DNA of 5,640 nucleotides, taken from positions 1-5,640 of the forward strand of contig CAISKJ010000310.1 of NCBI GenBank assembly GCA_903885885.1, in the 5' to 3' direction. The notes beneath the pieces are model-generated. The model was not told the DNA's origin, made no database searches, and saw nothing but the letters and a program-made list of their open reading frames with translations. This DNA is from an uncultured delta proteobacterium. GTDB lineage: Bacteria > Myxococcota_A > Polyangia > Polyangiales > Ga0077539. Shown in pieces: positions 1 through 4,736 of the stretch (its first letter is position 1; each line of letters starts with the position of its first letter). The position numbers and the translations under genes were made by a program.

Positions 1-541
1 CGCGTGTGCCCTTCATCTGCCCGCGGTCGGGGTCGGGGCGCCACACGCTCGTGGCGATGCCGAAATCGACGAGGGTGACCTGGCCGTCGCCCGCGGCGAT
101 GAGGTTCGCGGGGCACACGTCGCGGTGCACGACGCGCAGCGGGCCGTCGGCGGCGCGCGTGTGCACGTGCTCGAGGGCGGAGAGGAGCTGCGCCGCAACC
201 TCGCACGCGGCCCCAAGGGGAAGGGGTTCGCGCAGCGCCGCAGTGACCGTCGAGAGGGCCACGCCGGGCGCGCAGACCTGCACGAACTCCCACGTGTCGC
301 CGACGCGCGCGGGCTCGTCGACGAGGCTCGCCACGTTGGGGTGCGCGAGTGCGGTGAGCACCCGCGCCTCGTGGCGAAACATCTCGACGCACGCGGCGTC
401 GCTCGCGAGGTGTCGGTGCAGGCGCTTGACGACGACGTGCGCGCCGTCGGTCGCGCGCGCCAGGAGGGCCTCGCTGAGCGCGCCCACGCCGAGGCTGCGA
501 ACGATCGTGTACCGCGGCGATGACATGGCCCGTTGACTCAC
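1..541 (-). CDS. Ser/Thr protein kinase, N-terminal part (open at left edge)
   Basis: Bacterial Hanks-type (PknB-like) kinase that would transfer phosphate from ATP to Ser/Thr of target proteins. The 180 residues visible cover the N-lobe and the start of the activation segment: a degenerate Gly-rich loop (LGVGALSEALLA, 17-28), the beta3 lysine K39 in VVVKRL, the helix-C glutamate E58 in FRHEARVL, the catalytic loop HRDVCPAN (H139, R140, D141, N146), and the metal-binding DFG (D159-G161) followed by MKGTR at the window edge, where the activation loop continues. All core catalytic residues are present, so it looks active; only the Gly-rich loop is atypical. The start is taken as GTG at 541-539 because AGGAGG lies five bases upstream; the in-frame ATG at 526-524 would be 20 bases from that site. 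The C-terminus, including any membrane or sensor domain, is outside the window. It is transcribed divergently from the lipoprotein protease. Confidence 0.93.
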   Translation of the reverse strand, partial: MSQRAMSSPRYTIVRSLGVGALSEALLARATDGAHVVVKRLHRHLASDAACVEMFRHEARVLTALAHPNVASLVDEPARVGDTWEFVQVCAPGVALSTVTAALREPLPLGAACEVAAQLLSALEHVHTRAADGPLRVVHRDVCPANLIAAGDGQVTLVDFGIATSVWRPDPDRGQMKGTR

Positions 542-546
542 TATAT

Positions 547-552
547 CCTCCT
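547..552 (-). promoter_or_regulatory. Ribosome binding site of the kinase gene
   Basis: On the minus strand AGGAGG is followed by a five-base spacer (ATATA) and then GTG. This full-consensus Shine-Dalgarno site decides the kinase start at 541 rather than the ATG at 526. Confidence 0.75.
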
Positions 553-562
553 GCGGAGCATT

Positions 563-577
563 GGAGCCGTACGCTCC
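563..577. promoter_or_regulatory. Inverted repeat in the divergent intergenic region
   Basis: GGAGC and GCTCC flank the five-base centre CGTAC; the hexamer CGTACG overlaps the centre. It lies in the 68-base gap between the divergent kinase and protease starts, so it could be an operator shared by both promoters or a short RNA hairpin in the kinase leader. I could not assign a convincing -35/-10 pair on either strand here; TATACC (581-586, plus) and its complement are only weak -10 candidates. Confidence 0.3.
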
Positions 578-601
578 ACCTATACCCTGTACCGTCTCAC
601 C

Positions 602-605
602 GAGG
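602..605 (+). promoter_or_regulatory. Ribosome binding site of the lipoprotein protease gene
   Basis: GAGG lies four bases before GTG 610. The spacing is short but it is the only purine-rich site ahead of a start that gives a clean lipoprotein signal peptide, so it supports the GTG at 610 over the distant ATG at 520. Confidence 0.45.
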
Positions 606-609
606 ATTC

Positions 610-2247
610 GTGCGAAGCCATTCACTCCTTGCGCTTCTCATCGTCGCGGGCTGCGGCTCCGAGACCGTCGCCCCGAGCGCGCCCGCCGACGCGTCGCGCG
701 ACGCGGCCGACGCGGCGCAGGGCGACGCGCCCGCCGCCGATGTGCCCCCGGTTGATGTCGCCGTCGTCGACGTTCCGCCGCCGCCGCCCCCGCCGCCTCC
801 CACGGGCGTGCTGCCGGTGGGCGCCGCGTGCGAGCGCGACGACCAGTGCATGTCGGGCATCTGCGCGAACGACCCCAACCTCGACCGCGTGTGCGCGCAG
901 CCCTGCCGTCGCGACGAGGAGTGCTACCCGCTCGGCGCGACGTTCAACTGCGCGCTCGACCACTCGGGCGGCGGCCGCTGGGCCTGCGGCGAGGGGATGC
1001 GGGCGAGCGAAGACCCGGGCAACGAGTGCGCGTCGGACGGCGAGTGCTTCTCGAACGCCTGCGTCGACGGCCGCTGCCACACCGCGTGCGCGAGCATCGC
1101 CGACTGCGTCCCGGGGTGGACGTGTACGCCCTTCGCCCTCACCGGTGGGCGGAGCACCTACTGCGGCCACGCGCCCATCACGGGCATCACGGCCGAGCGC
1201 TACACCCTCTTTGGCAACGTGACCGACGTGGACCGCAGCGCCGAGCCCGTGCGGCTCATCGTGCCCCCCGACGCCGTGTCGATCACGTGGACGACGCAAG
1301 ACCTCGGCGGCAACAACCTCTACGCCGCCGTGTCGCGCGTGCAGGCGCCCGACGCCTCGCTCCTCGTCGACCTGCGCACGTGGACGTTCTTGCGCGACCA
1401 GTCGATTCGCACCATCCCGTCGCGCTACCAGATCAACAGCGCCACGCTGCCCTCGCGAGACATGCAGACCCTTCTGCCCGGGGCGTACACGTCATCGCAC
1501 GCGCTCCTCAACGATCGCACGACCACGGTGGCGATGCGCGGCATGCAGGCGACGGCGCTCGTGAAGCGCGCCCCCGGCGGCGTGATGACGCGCGGCAACC
1601 TCCTCGTGCGCGCGTGGTTCGTGGGCACCCGCGGCGTGAGCGGTGCCACGGCCACCACGAACGCGCGCTTCAACGCATCGCTCGCCGAGATGCGTGCGAT
1701 CTACGCCACGCAGGGGGTCAGCGTCAGCGTTGTGGGCACGCTCGACATCACGGGCGCCGACGCCACGCGGTACAGCATCATCGACAGCCAGCAGGAGCTG
1801 CACGAGCTCTTCGCGCTCACGGGCGCCACCAACACCGACCCGGTGCTCAACCTCATGTTCGTGCGCGGCATCTCGTCGAGCGCGGGCCTCGAGAACGCCG
1901 TAGGCATCGCGGGCGCGATCAACGGCCCGGCGGGCGTCAACGGCACGCTCGCCTCGGGCGTCGTTGTCGGGTGGGAGACCACCGTGGGGCGCACCGACAT
2001 CATGGGCCAGGTGATGGCCCACGAGTGCGGGCACTACCTCGGCCTGTGGCACCCGGTGGAGAGCCAGGCGGGCTGCACCACCGCTGCGCAGACGATGTGC
2101 TCGCCCTTCGGCGGCTTCGACGCGATCACCGACACCCCGACGGGCGCCACGGCCTCGCGCAACCTCATGTTCTGGCAGGCGCAGGGCGGCAACACGCTGA
2201 GCGCCGGCCAGGGCACCGTGATGCGCGCGCACGCGCTGGTGCGCTGA
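610..2247 (+). CDS. Cys-rich lipoprotein zinc metalloprotease (M43/pappalysin-like)
   Basis: Predicted exported, lipid-anchored zinc endopeptidase of 545 residues. From GTG 610 the protein begins MRSHS, then a short hydrophobic stretch and the lipobox VAGC, giving lipidated C15. Residues 16-70 are an Asp/Ala/Pro linker ending in nine prolines (56-64). Residues 74-185 hold 16 cysteines in two tandem 8-Cys modules (first Cys 74 and 140). Residues of about 190-325 look beta-rich and I cannot name the domain. The C-terminal part, from about 328, has the metzincin-type motif HECGHYLGLWH (471-481; zinc ligands H471, H475, H481, general base E472), then DTP (508-510) and NLMFW (518-522) at the expected Met-turn position, and ends SAGQGTVMRAHALVR. 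The order HExxHxxGxxH, DTP, N-x-M, GQ..MR matches M43 cytophagalysin/pappalysin proteases. The start is chosen for signal peptide and RBS; the ATG at 520 would overlap the kinase gene. The substrate is unknown. It probably shares a transcript with the SDR four bases downstream. Confidence 0.85.
   Translation: MRSHSLLALLIVAGCGSETVAPSAPADASRDAADAAQGDAPAADVPPVDVAVVDVPPPPPPPPPTGVLPVGAACERDDQCMSGICANDPNLDRVCAQPCRRDEECYPLGATFNCALDHSGGGRWACGEGMRASEDPGNECASDGECFSNACVDGRCHTACASIADCVPGWTCTPFALTGGRSTYCGHAPITGITAERYTLFGNVTDVDRSAEPVRLIVPPDAVSITWTTQDLGGNNLYAAVSRVQAPDASLLVDLRTWTFLRDQSIRTIPSRYQINSATLPSRDMQTLLPGAYTSSHALLNDRTTTVAMRGMQATALVKRAPGGVMTRGNLLVRAWFVGTRGVSGATATTNARFNASLAEMRAIYATQGVSVSVVGTLDITGADATRYSIIDSQQELHELFALTGATNTDPVLNLMFVRGISSSAGLENAVGIAGAINGPAGVNGTLASGVVVGWETTVGRTDIMGQVMAHECGHYLGLWHPVESQAGCTTAAQTMCSPFGGFDAITDTPTGATASRNLMFWQAQGGNTLSAGQGTVMRAHALVR
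775..801 (+). repeat. Proline-codon tract (nine consecutive Pro codons)
   Basis: Nine Pro codons (mostly CCG, with CCC and CCT) encode residues 56-64 of the lipoprotein, at the end of the disordered linker. It is a low-complexity spacer separating the membrane anchor from the Cys-rich modules. Mixed codons argue against a recent simple triplet expansion. Confidence 0.8.
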
Positions 2248-2251
2248 GCCG

Positions 2252-3115
2252 ATGGGGCTCCTCGACGGCAAGGTGGCCATCGTGACGGGCGCCGGCGGCG
2301 GCATCGGTCGCGCCGAGGCGCTGCTCTTCGCGCGCGAGGGCGCGCGCGTCGTCGTGAACGACCTCGGCTGCGCGCGCGACGGCAGCGGCGCGTCGCGCGA
2401 GCCCGCCGACCGCGTGGTCGAAGAGATCCGCGCGGCGGGCGGCGCGTGCGTGGCGAGCTACGACACGGTGGCGACGAGCGAGGGCGCGCGGGCCATCGTG
2501 GCGTGCGCGGTGGCCGCGTTCGGCGGCGTCGACGTGGTGGTCAACAACGCGGGCGTCGTGCGCGATCGGAGCCTGCTCAAGACCGACGAAGAGGCCTTCG
2601 ATGCGGTGATGGCCGTGATCGCGCGCGGCGCGTTCAACGTGTCGCAGGCGGCGGCGCAGCGCATGGTCGAGCAGCGGCGCGGCGGGCGCATCGTGAACAC
2701 CACGGGCGTAGCGGGGCTCGTGGGCACCACGGGGCGCGCGGCCTACGCGACGGCCTGCGCAGCGGTGTACGGGCTCACGCGCACGCTGGCGATCGAGCTC
2801 AAGAAGCACGGCGTGGGGGTGAACGCGCTCGCCCCCATCGCGCGCACCCGCATGACCGACGACCTGCCCATGTTCGCCACCATCGGCGACGACACGCTGG
2901 GGCCGCAGTTCGTGGCGCCGGCGGCGCTGTTCCTCGCGTCGTCGGCGAGCGGAGACCTCACGGGCGAGGTGCTCGCCGTGGCGGGCAACAAGCTCTCGAC
3001 GTGGCGCATGCACGAGAGCCGCGGCGTCGTGGGCGACGACCCGCGGACGCCGTGGGCGACCGACGAGATTCGCAAGCGGTGGTACGAGGTGAGTCGGAGT
3101 GTGGGAGAAGGGTGA
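2252..3115 (+). CDS. SDR-family oxidoreductase with altered catalytic residues
   Basis: A 287-residue short-chain dehydrogenase/reductase, closest in style to the SDR domain of peroxisomal multifunctional enzyme type 2 (hydroxyacyl/hydroxysteroid dehydrogenase). The NAD(P) fold is clear: TGAGGGIG at 12-19, the VVNDLG turn after beta2, NNAG at 98-101, and the family-typical NALAPIARTRMT. The active site is not: aligning RIVNTTG...YATAC on the usual Ser-x12-Tyr-x3-Lys pattern keeps Tyr165 but puts Gly152 at the catalytic Ser and Cys169 at the catalytic Lys. A pseudoenzyme or altered chemistry is therefore likely. The C-terminal extension (about 250-287, WATDEIRKRWYEV) is also typical of this SDR subgroup. 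The ATG at 2252 gives the usual MGLLDGKVAIVTG beginning. There is no strong Shine-Dalgarno; four bases separate it from the protease stop, so translational coupling is likely. No partner domain (MaoC, SCP2) follows. Confidence 0.88.
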   Translation: MGLLDGKVAIVTGAGGGIGRAEALLFAREGARVVVNDLGCARDGSGASREPADRVVEEIRAAGGACVASYDTVATSEGARAIVACAVAAFGGVDVVVNNAGVVRDRSLLKTDEEAFDAVMAVIARGAFNVSQAAAQRMVEQRRGGRIVNTTGVAGLVGTTGRAAYATACAAVYGLTRTLAIELKKHGVGVNALAPIARTRMTDDLPMFATIGDDTLGPQFVAPAALFLASSASGDLTGEVLAVAGNKLSTWRMHESRGVVGDDPRTPWATDEIRKRWYEVSRSVGEG

Positions 3116-3130
3116 CGAACGAGCGGTTGC

Positions 3131-3298
3131 TCAGAGATCGATGATGATGACCCCGCGGTCGTCGTCGTCGCGTTTGGGAGACTGGCTCGGCAGTGGGATC
3201 ACCACCGGGAGGGGCAGCTCCAACACGGGCTGCTCATGGCGCCGCCGCTGCTCGTTCTCACGGCGGCGGATCTCTTCGATGATGTACGGAGGCAGCAT
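3131..3298 (-). CDS. Small hypothetical protein, 55 residues
   Basis: Not assigned to a named family; it resembles small hypothetical proteins beginning LPPYIIxxIRRRE that I associate with myxobacteria, from memory only. The start is the ATG at 3298-3296, because GGAGG lies eight bases upstream and a sigma70-like promoter precedes it; a longer open frame to 3379 would include the promoter itself. The protein has no signal peptide or membrane segment. Residues 5-23 (YIIEEIRRRENEQRRRHEQ) form a highly charged, probably helical segment, followed by a proline/hydrophobic stretch (LELPLPVVIPLP), an acidic DDDD and the C-terminal tail RGVIIIDL. The short helix plus short linear tail suggests a peptide that binds a partner, but the function is unknown. 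It converges on the SDR gene (15 bases between stops) and is divergent from the DUF4350 gene. Confidence 0.72.
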   Translation of the reverse strand: MLPPYIIEEIRRRENEQRRRHEQPVLELPLPVVIPLPSQSPKRDDDDRGVIIIDL

Positions 3299-3306
3299 CG
3301 GCAGCA

Positions 3307-3311
3307 CCTCC
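3307..3311 (-). promoter_or_regulatory. Ribosome binding site of the 55-residue protein
   Basis: GGAGG on the minus strand, eight bases before ATG 3298. It fixes the start at the MLPPYII methionine instead of the longer frame beginning at 3379. Confidence 0.7.
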
Positions 3312-3332
3312 AGGCGGTGGTTTGTGGTGGGA

Positions 3333-3351
3333 CCGAGCAGGGAACGCTCGG
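3333..3351. promoter_or_regulatory. Inverted repeat at the predicted transcription start
   Basis: CCGAGC (3333-3338) and GCTCGG (3346-3351) are perfect 6-base arms around a seven-base centre. The repeat abuts the -10 box of the minus-strand promoter and covers the expected transcription start, a usual place for a repressor operator; alternatively it forms a hairpin at the very 5' end of the small gene's mRNA. Confidence 0.4.
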
Positions 3352-3379
3352 AATATAGCAACGCGGGTGCCACGGGCAA
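3352..3379 (-). promoter_or_regulatory. Sigma70-like promoter of the 55-residue protein gene
   Basis: On the minus strand TTGCCC (3379-3374) and TATATT (3357-3352) are separated by 16 bases; TATATT matches the -10 consensus at 5 of 6 positions and TTGCCC the -35 at 4 of 6. This is one of the few AT-rich spots in a very GC-rich window. The expected start near 3345 leaves a leader of about 45 bases before the ATG. Confidence 0.5.
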
Positions 3380-3400
3380 GAGTTCAACGCAGCGGAGCGC

Positions 3401-3443
3401 CCCTCTCGTGCCAGGAAACGACCGCTGCCCTCTGCAACCCTCT
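3401..3443 (+). repeat. Three CCCTCT hexamers upstream of the DUF4350 gene
   Basis: CCCTCT occurs at 3401-3406, 3428-3433 and 3438-3443, the last two exactly ten bases apart (one helical turn). They lie in the 166-base region between the small gene and the DUF4350 start, where I found no convincing plus-strand -35/-10 pair. Possibly an activator site, possibly chance. Confidence 0.2.
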
Positions 3444-3464
3444 ACGGCAGAAAGCGAAACGGAC

Positions 3465-4736
3465 TTGAAGTCTCCCGCGCGCGCCCGCTTCGCCCGCTGC
3501 CTCGCGCTCGCGCTCGGGCTCGTGGCCCTGGTGCTGGGGCCGCGCCCCGCGCAGGCCCAGGCCGACTACGACCCGCGCAGCATGGCGTGGAACGGCGCCT
3601 CCGAGCTCGTGCGCATCGCGAGCGAACACGACATCGATGTCAGGCCGGTGCGAACGCTCGACTGGGATGTGCTTCGCCCCGGCGAAGCCGTGCTGGTGAT
3701 GTATCCCCGCCGCCCCCTCGGCGTAGCCGAACTCTCGGCCTTTCTCGACGACGGCGGCCGCGTCGCGTGGTTCGACGATTTCGGCGCCTCGGAGCAGTTT
3801 CTCGACTGGTTTCAGTTTCACCGCGACCCGAACGTACGAGGGGTTCCGCGCGCGCCCGAGCTGCCCGAGCTGCTCGTGGCGCGGCCCCGCTCGGCGCACA
3901 TGCTCACCGAGGGGGTCGACGTGGTGGTGACCAACATCCCCGTGGCCCTGTCGCACCCGCGGCTCACGCCCGTGTTCGACTTTCCGCCCGAGGGACAGGG
4001 CTTTCTGCTCGTGGGTCAGATCGGGCGCGGCAAGCTCGTGGTGGGCGGCGACCCCTCGATGCTGCTCAACACCATGATGCGCTTTCCCGGCAACCGCCGC
4101 TTCGCGCAGAACCTCTTGGAGTTTCTCGGCGGCGCGAACAGCGGGCGCGTGTACATCGTGTGGGGCGACGCGCAGCCCCACGGCGTGTACCGCGGCCGCA
4201 ACCGCGCTCGCACGCCGGTGCGCGAGGCCGTGAACACCCTCAACGAATCGCTCACGGCCCTGTCGCGCGCGATGGCCGCGCCCCTCGTGCTGCGCCCCCT
4301 CGCGATGCTGCTCTGCCTCGGCGCCGCGTGCGTGATGGCCGCCCTCACCTGGGGCCGCAAGCCGAGCGAACGGTACGGCCCGCGGGGCCCCGTGGGCACC
4401 GCCGCGGGCATCGCCGAGCGCGTCACGCTCTACACCGCCCAGAAGGTGAACATGCTCATCCCCGCGCTGCGCGCGCGGCGCTTCCTCGAGCGCTCGATCG
4501 TGGCCGCCACGGGGGCGCGGGCCACCCACGACGTGCGCGCCGCCGTCGAGCGCGCCACCGCGCGCATGGAGGGCACCCAGCGCGCCGAGGTGCGAGCCGT
4601 GCTGGCCGAGCTCGACGCCCTCGCCAGCGCGGCCGAAGACAGCGCCCCGCCGGAGGTTTCGGGCGCGCGCTTTCTGTCGCTCTGGCGGAGGATTGATGCG
4701 ATCCTCCGCGCCGTTTCGACGGAAAGGTCTTCGTAG
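3465..4736 (+). CDS. DUF4350-like membrane protein, partner of MoxR
   Basis: About 423 residues from TTG 3465. The N-terminus MKSPARARFARC plus a hydrophobic stretch (13-24) ending AQAQA is a signal peptide, with cleavage after A31 or A33. Residues 34-255 form the exported domain with the features of DUF4350 (an alpha/beta, glutamine-amidotransferase-like fold): LDWDVLRPGEAVLVMYP, FLDDGGRVAWFDDFG and GKLVVGGDPSMLLNTMMRFPGNRRFAQNLLEFL (GDP at 195-197). One membrane segment is predicted at about 279-296 (LAMLLCLGAACVMAALTW), followed by a basic, helical cytoplasmic tail of about 127 residues. DUF4350 proteins are typically encoded with MoxR ATPases and DUF58 proteins; the exact role is not established. 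The start is uncertain: GTG 3408 has a better RBS (GGAG ten bases upstream) but would add 19 residues before the basic n-region. The frame is open further upstream to 3099, but that part lies antisense to the small gene and is not coding. Confidence 0.75.
   Translation: MKSPARARFARCLALALGLVALVLGPRPAQAQADYDPRSMAWNGASELVRIASEHDIDVRPVRTLDWDVLRPGEAVLVMYPRRPLGVAELSAFLDDGGRVAWFDDFGASEQFLDWFQFHRDPNVRGVPRAPELPELLVARPRSAHMLTEGVDVVVTNIPVALSHPRLTPVFDFPPEGQGFLLVGQIGRGKLVVGGDPSMLLNTMMRFPGNRRFAQNLLEFLGGANSGRVYIVWGDAQPHGVYRGRNRARTPVREAVNTLNESLTALSRAMAAPLVLRPLAMLLCLGAACVMAALTWGRKPSERYGPRGPVGTAAGIAERVTLYTAQKVNMLIPALRARRFLERSIVAATGARATHDVRAAVERATARMEGTQRAEVRAVLAELDALASAAEDSAPPEVSGARFLSLWRRIDAILRAVSTERSS
4685..4709 (+). 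repeat. 9-bp perfect hairpin near the end of the DUF4350 gene
   Basis: GCGGAGGAT (4685-4693) pairs exactly with ATCCTCCGC (4701-4709) around a seven-base loop; a U-G wobble would extend it to ten pairs. It lies in the coding sequence (WRRIDAILR) 27 bases before the moxR ATG. No T-run follows, so it is not an intrinsic terminator. It may shape translation or processing at the gene junction. Confidence 0.6.
4711..4722 (+). repeat. UUCG-loop hairpin overlapping the moxR RBS
   Basis: CCGT (4711-4714) and ACGG (4719-4722) flank TTCG, a tetraloop sequence known for stability in RNA, although the closing pair here is U-A rather than the favoured C-G. The right arm takes the first two bases of the moxR ribosome binding site. 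It begins two bases after the preceding 9-bp hairpin. Confidence 0.45.
4721..4727 (+). promoter_or_regulatory. Ribosome binding site of moxR
   Basis: GGAAAGG lies nine bases before ATG 4737, inside the end of the DUF4350 gene. It supports the ATG that directly follows the TAG stop, and points to coupled translation. Confidence 0.6.

Noticed and set aside
6..536. Plus-strand open frames of 132-176 codons across the kinase region
   Set aside because: They are Arg/Ser/Ala-rich antisense frames of a GC-rich gene; the minus strand encodes a kinase with all catalytic motifs in one frame.
533..538. TTGACT as a plus-strand -35 box for the protease
   Set aside because: No -10-like hexamer occurs 16-18 bases downstream (about 555-562), and it lies within the kinase's first codons.
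520..609. ATG 520 as start of the lipoprotein protease
   Set aside because: It overlaps the kinase start region, has no RBS, and would bury the lipobox signal peptide 30 residues inside; GTG 610 gives a clean lipoprotein N-terminus.
828..2285. Long plus-strand frame overlapping the protease in another frame
   Set aside because: Its product is dominated by Arg, His, Ala and Pro with no motif, typical of a frame-shifted shadow; the protease frame has lipobox, Cys modules and zinc motif.
3121..3132. Bidirectional terminator between the SDR and the small gene (GAGC-GGTT-GCTC)
   Set aside because: Only a 4-bp stem, overlapping the small gene's stop codon, with no T-run on either side.
3099..3464. 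N-terminal extension of the DUF4350 reading frame up to 3099
   Set aside because: The stretch is Ser/Arg-rich and lies antisense to the 55-residue gene with its RBS and promoter; the signal peptide begins only near 3465.
4685..4722. Rho-independent terminator before moxR
   Set aside because: The stems are good but no T-tract follows, and they lie inside an operon whose next start is 15 bases away.
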